From JAIPEK01 sp041685935 (GTDB taxonomy: Bacteria; Desulfobacterota; Desulfobacteria; Desulfobacterales; Desulfobacteraceae), in assembly GCA_041685935.1 (NCBI GenBank), contig JAWLES010000098.1, positions 1-9,035 on the forward strand: a DNA stretch of 9,035 bases, written 5' to 3'. Every line of letters begins with the position of its first letter. The stretch's first letter is position 1. The notes beneath the pieces are model-generated. The model was not told the DNA's origin. It made no database searches and saw only the letters and a list, made by a program, of their open reading frames with translations. Shown here one piece after another: positions 1-6,689 of this stretch. The position numbers were made by a program, and so were the translations under genes.

Positions 1-124
1 CGGAAGCTCCGCCCAAAAGGAAAATTCCTTTCTCCACGGCCTGTTTTACTTCGTGATCATCATAGGAGCCGCATCTGACAACTGCGACCCTGGAAGGTTT
101 TCCGAATTCCGGGGGTACTTCTAT
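1..124 (-). CDS. DUF362-like protein, N-terminal fragment, cut by the window edge
   Basis: Read on the minus strand from position 124, the frame gives IEVPPEFGKPSRVAVVRCGS, followed by YDDHEVKQAVEKGIFLLGGAS, and stays open to the window edge. The pattern VAVVRC-x-SYDD...V..AV..G...LGG is how DUF362-domain proteins begin, as I recall the family. These proteins are common in anaerobes, often carry ferredoxin-type Fe-S motifs further on, and have no firmly known reaction; that part lies outside the window. The frame has no ATG, GTG or TTG between an in-frame stop inside djlA and the conserved VAVVRC block. The best start is the ATA at 124-122, which overlaps the djlA TAG stop; AAGGAG lies 11 nt upstream inside djlA. 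Tight overlap suggests translational coupling with djlA. A point mutation or sequence error turning ATG into ATA is an alternative. Family call is moderate; exact start is uncertain. Confidence 0.55.
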   Translation of the reverse strand, partial: MEVPPEFGKPSRVAVVRCGSYDDHEVKQAVEKGIFLLGGAS

Positions 125-885
125 TTGAGCCCCCTCTCCTTCTGGATTTTTTCGTATGCTTCCTGAATTTCCTTGAATTTGTCGTTGGCAAACTTGACAA
201 ATTCTTCCGGAAGCCCCTTTGCCTCTATTTTATCGGGATGGTATTCGGAAACCAGTTTCCGGTAAGCTTTTTTCACCTCTTCATCAGAGGCGTTTTCATT
301 CACTTTGAGAACTGCGTAGTACTTGTTCACGTCTTTTACATATCTGGACTTGAGCCTGGAGAATTCATCATCTGATATGTTGAAAATCCCGGCTGCGCTG
401 AACAGAAGTTTTTCCTCCTGCTCACTGATGCTTCCGTCTGCAGTGGAAACTCTCAGCAGAAGGTCCATCATAAGCTCAATGATCCTGGGCTGATGCCTGA
501 ACACATCATAAAACTGCCTGGCAAACGAATCAAAGTGCTCACTGGAATTGATCGCCTCCTTGAAAATGTTCTGCGCGGTTTTCATGGTCTCAGGGTCAAG
601 ATTGAGCTCGTTTTTCATGAAATCCTTGACAGAGGCGATCTCGTTTTCAGTCACTCTCCCGTCAGCTTTGGCAATCTTGGCCAGCATTGAGAAAGCGGCC
701 ACAAAAAAAGTAAGCTGTGCCTGTTCATTATTTGACAGGTCTCCGCTGTGACTGATCCTTTGTGATATATCCCGTTCCTCTTTCCTGTCAAAGGAATGGC
801 CGAACGCTGCGCCCGCTATTGCTCCGATGGGGCCTCCGATGGCAAAACCCAGCGTTCCCCCGACCATCTTTCCAAGCCAGCCCAT
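121..885 (-). CDS. djlA: DjlA-type membrane-anchored co-chaperone (TerB domain plus C-terminal J domain)
   Basis: This 254-residue protein is close in length and domain order to E. coli DjlA (about 270 residues). Residues 1-30 form a glycine-rich hydrophobic segment (GGTLGFAIGGPIGAIAGAAFG), which fits a membrane anchor able to pack through glycine contacts. Residues ~53-180 form a TerB-like helical domain with two acidic motifs, KADGRVTENE (~73-82) and TADGSISEQE (~148-157). Residues ~188-254 are a J domain with the HPD motif at 216-218, which stimulates the ATPase of DnaK. The end EIQEAYEKIQKERGLK matches the DjlA C-terminus well. By family knowledge it acts at the cytoplasmic face of the inner membrane, recruiting DnaK to membrane or envelope-stress clients. 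The ATG is preceded by AAGGAG at 6 nt spacing. It is divergent from the small membrane-protein gene and overlaps the downstream DUF362-like frame. Confidence 0.9.
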   Translation of the reverse strand: MGWLGKMVGGTLGFAIGGPIGAIAGAAFGHSFDRKEERDISQRISHSGDLSNNEQAQLTFFVAAFSMLAKIAKADGRVTENEIASVKDFMKNELNLDPETMKTAQNIFKEAINSSEHFDSFARQFYDVFRHQPRIIELMMDLLLRVSTADGSISEQEEKLLFSAAGIFNISDDEFSRLKSRYVKDVNKYYAVLKVNENASDEEVKKAYRKLVSEYHPDKIEAKGLPEEFVKFANDKFKEIQEAYEKIQKERGLK

Positions 886-929
886 ATGTTTCTCCTTTTA
901 AAAAATCAAAAATACTGGTACATATAATG

Positions 930-958
930 TTGTTACGTGTCGTTGAATACCGTATATA
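930..958 (+). promoter_or_regulatory. Predicted sigma70-type promoter for the small acidic membrane protein
   Basis: TTGTTA (930-935) is separated by exactly 17 nt from TATATA (953-958). This is a good fit to a housekeeping promoter in an AT-rich divergent gap of about 120 nt. Transcription would start near 965, leaving a leader of about 40 nt before the ATG at 1007. The djlA promoter must lie in the same gap on the other strand, but I see no clear pair of hexamers for it. Confidence 0.5.
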
Positions 959-1006
959 TAACGGGAATTCATATTCGAGTCAATTTTTTATATTTGTTTG
1001 GGCCTC

Positions 1007-1273
1007 ATGCTACTGAAAAACATACTCGGTATACTCATAATCCTTTTCAACGCAGCCGGCCTGGGATACCTGGGTTACATCGGAGTGAAAAAAGCACTGA
1101 ATTCTTTCCGGGAAACACAGGGGAAAAGCTCTGTCATCAAAAAAGAGCCGGGGCGGAAACAGACTGACGAAAAAGAGGACTTCAATGAGACCGATTTTCA
1201 AAAAGATGATGACCTGATTGATGACTTTGATTTAACAGACTTCGACGATCTTGACTTAGATGATCTTGATTAG
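1007..1273 (+). CDS. Small single-span membrane protein with a highly acidic C-terminal tail, function unknown
   Basis: From the ATG at 1007 this is an 88-residue protein; an in-frame TTG at 998 would add three residues. I do not recognise the family. Residues ~2-26 (LLKNILGILIILFNAAGLGY onward) are a membrane helix. It is followed by a basic stretch (VKKALNSFRE, then KKEPGRK at ~45-51), which by the positive-inside rule puts the C-terminus in the cytoplasm. From residue 54 the chain is strongly acidic and ends FDLTDFDDLDLDDLD, a run of short Asp/Leu/Phe units that is probably disordered. No good Shine-Dalgarno sequence precedes either start, so the start is uncertain. Support for its being real comes from the coherent anchor-plus-tail design, the promoter-like sequence upstream, and its position filling the gap between djlA and the dnaE 3' end. 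It converges on dnaE with 40 nt between the stops, where I see no convincing terminator. Confidence 0.6.
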   Translation: MLLKNILGILIILFNAAGLGYLGYIGVKKALNSFRETQGKSSVIKKEPGRKQTDEKEDFNETDFQKDDDLIDDFDLTDFDDLDLDDLD

Positions 1274-1313
1274 CGGCCGCCTGGAACAAAGCCCCCCGGC
1301 CTGCAACCACCGG

Positions 1314-4300
1314 TCAGCGTTTCCGCCACTTTTTGCTTTTGTTTTTCTGCTTGACCGGCGCACATTTTGTGGTAACAGCCCCTGCACCAAGCAATTTTTC
1401 GACTTCTTTTAAAAAACCGGGGTCACAGGCAACTTTACAATCCTCTGGCAACTGTACTATCACGCTCGGCTTGTCCGGTACGGCAACAGCTATGTAGGTG
1501 GTGCACTCTCCAGGATACCGGTCCGCAATCCGTTTTAAACTTCCAACGGTCTCTTTGTCTGCATAAGAGGCGTCCATATGAATTACCATTCCTGCGGTCC
1601 ATTCCTGCTCAGCCTGTTCGATCGGCACGATTTTGTCCGCAATCAGATTTGTGGAATTTTCCCGCTTCTGTATGCTGCCTTCAACCAGGACCGCAGCCTC
1701 CTCTTTTATCAGGGTGTGGGAGTCAACATACGTATCCGGAAATACGACCACCTCCGTGCCTCCCCTTGTATCCTCGATCAAGGCAAATGCCATAAGGTCG
1801 CCTTTCTTGGTTTTGATTTCCTTGACCGGCCGAATGATGCCCCCCATTCTGACATTTCTGGATTCCGAGAATTCTTCCAGTGTATCAGATCTTGCATTAC
1901 AGTACTTTCTGATAAGGGATTCATACTTTTCAAGCGGGTGTCCGGTAAGGTAAAAACCCAGTGATTCCTTTTCGTAAAACAAAAGTTCGGTTTCTTCCCA
2001 TTCCTCTATTCGGGGAAGCTCTGAAACAGGCGCAGGCATACTGACTCCTATATCCGTGTCCGAGAACAGATCAAGCTGGCAGTCAGCTTTTTCCTTGTGG
2101 ATTCTTGCACCGTGGTCAAGGGCTTCTTCCAGGCAAGCCGCCATCTGGCTTCTTCTGGCCCCTGTGGAGTCAAATGCACCACACTTGATAAGAGATTCCA
2201 GCACTTTTTTATTCGCCTTCCCGGGTCCCACTTTTTCACAAAAGTCAAATATGGAGTCAAACCTGCCGAGCTCGTTTCTGGCGGATACAATCTCTTCTAT
2301 TGCCGCTTCTCCGACATTTTTCACTGCAGCCAGGCCGTACCTGATCCGCTCATTGTCAACGGAAAAGTTGGCTGAGCTTTCGTTTATGTCCGGCGGCAGG
2401 ATTTCAATACCATGGGTTTTGCATTCATCCAGGTATTTGAGGATATTGTCGGTGTTGTTCATTTCACTTGTCATCAAAGCGGCGATGAATTCCACCGGAT
2501 AGTGGGCTTTAAGAAAAGCGGTCTGGTAACTGATCAGGGCATATGCCGCGCTGTGGGACTTGTTGAATCCGTACCCGCCGAATTTTTCCATAAGACCGAA
2601 GAGTTGCGCAGCATTTTCAGGATCAAGGCCGTTTTCTTCAGCCCCCTGCAAGAAAAGCTTGCGGTGTTCCTCCATCATTTCGATCTTTTTCTTTCCCATT
2701 GCTTTCCGGAGCCCGTCTGCATCAGCCATGGTGTAGTTGGCAAGAAGCCCGGCTATCTTCATTACCTGCTCCTGGTAGAGAATCACCCCGTACGTTTCCC
2801 TTAGCACCTCTTCAAGCTGGGGAAAAAGATATTCCACCTTTTGCCGTCCGTGTTTCCTCTCCACGTAGGAGTCAGCCATACCGCTTTCAAGGGGCCCGGG
2901 CCTGTACAAAGCCACAAGAGCCACTATATCGGTGAAGTATTCCGGCTTAAGTCTCCTGATCAGGTCCTTCATGCCGGTGCTTTCAAGCTGAAATACCCCT
3001 GTGGTGTCTGCAGCCCGCAACAGCTCAAAGGTTTTTTGATCATGAAGGTCTATGTTTTCAATATCAGGAACCGGTTTACCTGACTGCTTTAATACCTCAA
3101 GGGTGTTTTTTATTACCGTAAGGTTTCTAAGCCCGAGGAAATCGAATTTAACAAGGCCGATTTTTTCCACGTAGTTCATGTCGAACTGGGTGAGCGTCTC
3201 GCCCTCTTTTCCCTTGTAAAGAGGCAGGTAGTTGACAAGGGGTTTGTCTCCGATAACCACCCCTGCGGCATGGGTGGATGCATGGCGGGGAAGGCCCTCC
3301 AGAAGCTGGGATATTTCCAGCATTTCCTGCTTGGTTTCATTTTCCAGCGCCTTTTCCTGAATCTGAGGCACCTCTTCAATGGCGCTTTTCAGATTTTTGG
3401 CGTTGTCCGGAACCATCTTGGCGATCTCGTCCACTTCAGGAAGCGGAACACCAAGGGCCCTGCCGACATCCCTTATGACTGCCTTGGCTTTGAGTTTTCC
3501 AAAAGTGATAATCTGGCAGACATTTTCGCCGCCCCCGTATCGTTCAACCACATAGTGGTATACAGCCTCTCTTCCTTCTATACAGAAATCAACATCAATA
3601 TCAGGCATGCTGATCCTGGAAGGATTGAGAAACCGTTCAAATATAAGCCCGTGTTCTATGGGGTCAATGGCGGTGATATCCAGCGAGTAAGCCACCATGC
3701 TGCCGGCGGCTGAGCCCCTGCCAGGTCCCACCGGAACACCGATTTTCCTTGCGTGATCTATAAAATCAGCAACAATCAGAAAATAACCTGGAAATCCCAT
3801 GTCCAGTATCACACCGATTTCATACTCGATTCTTTCCCGGTAAACGGTTTCGTCAACTTCCGGCTTTCTGGATTTGATGAGCGCAAGCTTTTCTTCAAAC
3901 CCCTGCATTACACGTTCTTTGAAAATCTCGTCTTCCGATTTTTCCGCCTGGCAATCAAATTTCGGAAAATGGTAGACCTTGTCATCAAATTCGACATTGC
4001 ACCTGGAAACAATCTCTCCTGTATTTTCCACCGCCCCCGGATAGCCGGAAAAGGATTCGATCATCATATCAGGGGATTTGAAAAAGAGCTCGTCAGAATC
4101 AAACTTGAAGCGGTTGGTGTCAGCCAGGGTATCCCCTGTCTGGACGCACAGCAGCACTTCATGGGCCCTTTTGTCTTCCCTGGAAAGGTAATGGCAGTCA
4201 TTGGTGGCAACCATGGGAACGGAAAGCCTCCGGCTGATATCGTAAAGGCCCTGGTTTACCTTGTGCTGGATTTCCATTCCGTTCTGCTGGATTTCAAGGT

Positions 4301-4826
4301 AAAAATTGTCTTCTCCAAAAGTGGAAAGGTAAGTTTCAACCTTTTGATCCGCCTCCTGAATGCGGTTCTGCATGATCAGCTTGGGTATCTCCCCTTTCAG
4401 GCATGCAGAAAGGGCGATCAGCCCTTCCGAGTATCTCTTCAAAAGGGAATGATCAATCCTGGGTTTATAGTAGAAACCCTGCAGCTGGGCAATTGAAACC
4501 AGTTTGCAGAGGTTGGCATAACCCTGCCTGTTTTTGGCAAGAAGCACCAGGTGACTCATTTCCTTATGATCATAGCTGGTTTTCTTGTCAATGGTCCTGG
4601 GTGCAAGATAAACTTCGCACCCGATCACCGGTTTTATGGAATGTTCAACAGCCATCTCGTTGAACTGTGCAACCCCGAACATTGTGCCGTGGTCCGTGAT
4701 GGCCACCGCATCCATGCCGAATTCCCTGCACCTGGGGAACAGGTCCTTGAACCGGATTGCACCGTCCAAAAGAGAGTATTCCGTATGAACATGCAGATGG
4801 TAAAACTTTGAAGAGAGATCGGTCAT
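1314..4826 (-). CDS. dnaE: DNA polymerase III alpha subunit (replicative DNA polymerase)
   Basis: The 1170-residue protein has the full length and order of bacterial DnaE, the catalytic subunit of the replicative holoenzyme. Residues ~8-215 are the PHP domain (HLHVHTEYSLLDGA near 10-23, ITDHG at 43-47). The polymerase core has GPGRGSAAGS at 368-377 and PDIDVDF at 408-414, giving catalytic Asp409 and Asp411; the third is probably Asp562 in LVKFDFLGL. Fingers and tau-side regions follow (YRPGPLESG ~641, YQEQVM ~684, FNKSHSAAYA ~754). A helix-hairpin-helix region sits at ~830-890. QLDLF at 917-921 is a canonical beta-clamp-binding pentapeptide. An OB fold covers ~990-1070 (VRMGGIIRPVKEIKTKKGD), and the tail is Lys/Arg-rich. 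The ATG is set by GGAG 7 nt upstream. It lies 50 nt behind guaB on the same strand, so co-transcription is likely. The PHP metal ligands look intact, unlike in E. coli. Confidence 0.98.
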   Translation of the reverse strand: MTDLSSKFYHLHVHTEYSLLDGAIRFKDLFPRCREFGMDAVAITDHGTMFGVAQFNEMAVEHSIKPVIGCEVYLAPRTIDKKTSYDHKEMSHLVLLAKNRQGYANLCKLVSIAQLQGFYYKPRIDHSLLKRYSEGLIALSACLKGEIPKLIMQNRIQEADQKVETYLSTFGEDNFYLEIQQNGMEIQHKVNQGLYDISRRLSVPMVATNDCHYLSREDKRAHEVLLCVQTGDTLADTNRFKFDSDELFFKSPDMMIESFSGYPGAVENTGEIVSRCNVEFDDKVYHFPKFDCQAEKSEDEIFKERVMQGFEEKLALIKSRKPEVDETVYRERIEYEIGVILDMGFPGYFLIVADFIDHARKIGVPVGPGRGSAAGSMVAYSLDITAIDPIEHGLIFERFLNPSRISMPDIDVDFCIEGREAVYHYVVERYGGGENVCQIITFGKLKAKAVIRDVGRALGVPLPEVDEIAKMVPDNAKNLKSAIEEVPQIQEKALENETKQEMLEISQLLEGLPRHASTHAAGVVIGDKPLVNYLPLYKGKEGETLTQFDMNYVEKIGLVKFDFLGLRNLTVIKNTLEVLKQSGKPVPDIENIDLHDQKTFELLRAADTTGVFQLESTGMKDLIRRLKPEYFTDIVALVALYRPGPLESGMADSYVERKHGRQKVEYLFPQLEEVLRETYGVILYQEQVMKIAGLLANYTMADADGLRKAMGKKKIEMMEEHRKLFLQGAEENGLDPENAAQLFGLMEKFGGYGFNKSHSAAYALISYQTAFLKAHYPVEFIAALMTSEMNNTDNILKYLDECKTHGIEILPPDINESSANFSVDNERIRYGLAAVKNVGEAAIEEIVSARNELGRFDSIFDFCEKVGPGKANKKVLESLIKCGAFDSTGARRSQMAACLEEALDHGARIHKEKADCQLDLFSDTDIGVSMPAPVSELPRIEEWEETELLFYEKESLGFYLTGHPLEKYESLIRKYCNARSDTLEEFSESRNVRMGGIIRPVKEIKTKKGDLMAFALIEDTRGGTEVVVFPDTYVDSHTLIKEEAAVLVEGSIQKRENSTNLIADKIVPIEQAEQEWTAGMVIHMDASYADKETVGSLKRIADRYPGECTTYIAVAVPDKPSVIVQLPEDCKVACDPGFLKEVEKLLGAGAVTTKCAPVKQKNKSKKWRKR

Positions 4827-4846
4827 GTGCGTTCTCCATGCCCTCC

Positions 4847-4866
4847 CCTCACCGGCCTGGGTGAGG
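4847..4866 (-). other. Inter-cistronic hairpin between guaB and dnaE
   Basis: Read on the minus strand, CCTCACC-CAGGCC-GGTGAGG forms a perfect 7-bp GC-rich stem with a 6-nt loop. It starts 10 nt after the guaB stop, and its 3' foot is 20 nt before the dnaE ATG. No U-tract follows, so it is unlikely to be an intrinsic terminator. It could mark an mRNA processing or stability point, or tune dnaE initiation, since the purine-rich GGGAGGG that follows lies just upstream of the dnaE GGAG. The function is inferred only. Confidence 0.45.
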
Positions 4867-4876
4867 TCATACAGGG

Positions 4877-6349
4877 TTACTGTTTGGAATCCACTGTATA
4901 ATTGGGTGCTTCCTTGGTGATTACCACATCATGCACATGGCTTTCCCTCAGCCCGGCTGCGCTGATCTTGACGAACCTGGCCTTTTCCCTGAGTTCGTTG
5001 ATGGAATTTGCGCCCACATATCCCATTCCGGCTTTGAGGCCGCCAACCATCTGGGTAAGATTCTCCCGGACAGTGCCCCTGTAAGGAATACGCCCCACAA
5101 TACCCTCCGGAACCAGGTCTTCGTCCTCGCTGCTGTCCTTCTGGTAGTAACGGTCGCTTGATCCCTTTTTCATGGCCTCTACAGAGCCCATTCCCCTGTA
5201 TGCTTTATAGGACCTGCCCTGGTAGATTACTATTTCTCCGGGACTTTCATGGGTTCCGGCAAGAAGACTTCCAAGCATAACCGAGTGGGCTCCGGCACCT
5301 ATGGCTTTGGCAATATCTCCCGAGTACTTGATCCCTCCGTCTGCGATAATGGGAACCCCGGTTTCGTCTGCAACAGCGCGGCAATTCAAAATGGCTGTAA
5401 GCTGGGGAGCTCCGACACCGGCAACAATCCTGGTGGTGCAGATGGATCCCGGGCCGATTCCTATTTTAACCGCATCAACTCCTGCATCAATAAGTGCCTT
5501 GGTCCCGTCGGCAGTGGCAACGTTTCCTGCTATGAGTTCACAGTCGGGAAAGGCGCTTTTAATTTTTTTAACCGAGTTAAGCACGTTTTGTGAATATCCG
5601 TGCGAGGTGTCAATCACGATCACATCAGCGCCGGCTCCCAGAAGGCTTTCAACCCGTTCCATCATATCCGACCCCACACCGATTGCAGCACCGGCCCTCA
5701 GCCGACCCATGCCGTCTTTACAGGCGTTCGGGTACTTTTTGATTTTTTCGATATCTTTTATCGTGATCAGCCCGGTGAGTTTGCCGTTGTTGTCTACCAC
5801 AAGAAGCTTTTCAATTCTGTGCCTGTGAAGCAGGCCCTTTGATTCTTCAAGGGTACATTTTTCAGGCACGGTAATCAGGTTTTCAGAGGTCATGACCTCC
5901 TTTACCGGCTTGTGCAGGTTGGTCTCGAACCGCAGATCCCTGTTGGTAACGATCCCCACAAGCTTGTCCCCTTCGGTTACAGGTATCCCTGAAATCCGAT
6001 ATTCCGCCATGATTTCCAGAACTCTTGAAATAAGGGTTTCCGGACCTATGGTAACAGGATCTACAATCATCCCGCTCTCTGATTTTTTGACCCTGTCGAC
6101 TTCCCTGGTTTGATCCGCAATATTCAGGTTCCGATGGATAAAGCCGACCCCCCCAGCCCTTGCCATGCTTATGGCGGTTCTGGATTCGGTTACAGTATCC
6201 ATTGCAGCGCTTACAATGGGAATGTTCAGGTCAAGCTTTCTGGTGAGTCTTGTTCCGGTTTCCACCTCATCCGGCAATACATCGGAATATCCTGGAAGGA
6301 TAAGGGCGTCGTCAAAACTCAGTCCCTCTTCTATATCAAATTTTGTCAT
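4877..6349 (-). CDS. guaB: Inosine-5'-monophosphate dehydrogenase
   Basis: GuaB oxidises IMP to XMP with NAD+, the committed step to guanine nucleotides in the cytosol. The 490-residue length is normal. The N-terminal barrel segment carries LSFDDALILP (10-19) and VSAAMDTVTE (46-55). Two CBS domains, usually nucleotide-binding regulatory modules, are inserted at about 95-145 and 150-205. The barrel then resumes with IDTSHG (246-251), the NAD/IMP-binding IGIGPGSICTTR with catalytic Cys304, IIADGGIKYSGD (334-345) and YRGMGSVEAM (384-393). The mobile flap region GIVGRIPYRG spans about 416-425, and the C-terminal GAN..EL..KA.F block is present. The start ATG has AAGGAG at about 6 nt spacing. It is first in a probable guaB-dnaE transcript and divergent from the YciO-type gene. 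No residue is obviously missing. Confidence 0.98.
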   Translation of the reverse strand: MTKFDIEEGLSFDDALILPGYSDVLPDEVETGTRLTRKLDLNIPIVSAAMDTVTESRTAISMARAGGVGFIHRNLNIADQTREVDRVKKSESGMIVDPVTIGPETLISRVLEIMAEYRISGIPVTEGDKLVGIVTNRDLRFETNLHKPVKEVMTSENLITVPEKCTLEESKGLLHRHRIEKLLVVDNNGKLTGLITIKDIEKIKKYPNACKDGMGRLRAGAAIGVGSDMMERVESLLGAGADVIVIDTSHGYSQNVLNSVKKIKSAFPDCELIAGNVATADGTKALIDAGVDAVKIGIGPGSICTTRIVAGVGAPQLTAILNCRAVADETGVPIIADGGIKYSGDIAKAIGAGAHSVMLGSLLAGTHESPGEIVIYQGRSYKAYRGMGSVEAMKKGSSDRYYQKDSSEDEDLVPEGIVGRIPYRGTVRENLTQMVGGLKAGMGYVGANSINELREKARFVKISAAGLRESHVHDVVITKEAPNYTVDSKQ

Positions 6350-6402
6350 GGCATGCTCCTTGATGCGGGAATTACAAGTTAACTGTCCTTGATTCAGAGT
6401 TC

Positions 6403-6448
6403 ATAATATATAAACGGTAAAAATACCAAATATTGAAAATTTTCGCAA
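6403..6448 (-). promoter_or_regulatory. Candidate guaB promoter region
   Basis: Two overlapping weak candidates can be read on the minus strand. TTGCGA (6448-6443) is 17 nt from TATTTT (6425-6420). TTGGTA (6429-6424) is 15 nt from TATTAT (6408-6403). Each is imperfect, and AT-rich sequence produces such matches by chance. A promoter somewhere here is expected, because guaB has a long upstream gap and a divergent neighbour. I see no clear PurR-type operator. Confidence 0.3.
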
Positions 6449-6499
6449 TATATAGAGTTCAACAGCACCCTGTTTTAAAATGATTTTTATATCAAAGCC

Positions 6500-6529
6500 T
6501 GTGCAAGGTTATCCAAAATGAAATATAAT
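6500..6529 (+). promoter_or_regulatory. Candidate promoter for the YciO-type gene
   Basis: A perfect -10 hexamer, TATAAT, lies at 6524-6529. The best -35 at 18 nt spacing is TGTGCA (6500-6505), only a half match, so the promoter may need an activator or be weak. Transcription would start near 6536 and give a leader of about 145 nt before the ATG at 6680. Confidence 0.4.
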
Positions 6530-6574
6530 TCCTTGTGAAGTGCAGTGGGTAAACTTTTGTTATCTGCTGTTTTC

Positions 6575-6689
6575 GAAAGGAGATGATCATTATTGACGAA
6601 TCTTTAAGATTCAATTAGACTCCTGAAAACATCCGTGCCGGATTGCAACCGAATTTGAAAGGAGTATGGAACCATTCCAATGTATTTAA
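6575..6689 (+). promoter_or_regulatory. Leader with two mini-ORFs and a shared anti-Shine-Dalgarno sequence
   Basis: GAAAGGAG occurs twice, at 6575-6582 and 6657-6664, each time followed at once (0 or 1 nt) by an ATG. The first ATG opens a 12-codon frame, MIIIDESLRFN-stop (6583-6618). The second opens MEPFQCI-stop (6666-6689), which crosses the start of the downstream gene in another frame. ACTCCT at 6619-6624 is exactly complementary to AGGAGT at 6660-6665, and its CTCCT part also complements AGGAG of the first site (6578-6582). The inverted repeat GAATCTT-T-AAGATTC (6598-6612) lies inside the first mini-ORF. The Shine-Dalgarno to ATG spacing is shorter than usual, so translation of these peptides is doubtful. 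For the real start at 6680 the spacing is long (15 nt). A regulatory role is inference. Confidence 0.35.

Larger units (their letters stand above)
6350..6679. other. 330-nt divergent intergenic region between guaB and the YciO-type gene
   Basis: The region is clearly more AT-rich than the flanking genes and holds no substantial protein-coding frame. The half nearer guaB (about 6390-6480) has AT-rich promoter-like sequence for the minus strand. It also has the 10-bp palindrome GAAAATTTTC (6434-6443), nested in a TATTG...CAATA inverted repeat, and a direct repeat of AGAGTTCA at 6396-6403 and 6454-6461. The half nearer the plus-strand gene has a TATAAT at 6524-6529 and an unusual leader with two Shine-Dalgarno/ATG units (6575-6689). 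I see no tRNA, recognised riboswitch or intrinsic terminator here. Confidence 0.7.

Noticed and set aside
1274..1316. GC-rich gap between the small acidic gene and dnaE as a bidirectional terminator
   Set aside because: Only 4-5 bp stems can be drawn (CCGG...CCGG, GGCCG...CGGCC), and no U-tract follows on either strand. The GCGGCCGC at 1273-1280 is just a palindrome.
3753..4496. 247-codon plus-strand frame antisense to dnaE
   Set aside because: It lies fully inside a strongly conserved dnaE coding region and its translation shows no known motif. It is a shadow of dnaE codon use.
4645..4839. Out-of-frame ATG at 4839 (minus), with GGGAGGG just upstream, opening a 64-codon frame inside dnaE
   Set aside because: Its translation has no recognisable family or sensible composition and lies wholly in the dnaE 5' end. 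The in-frame dnaE ATG at 4826 has its own GGAG at normal spacing and the correct N-terminus.
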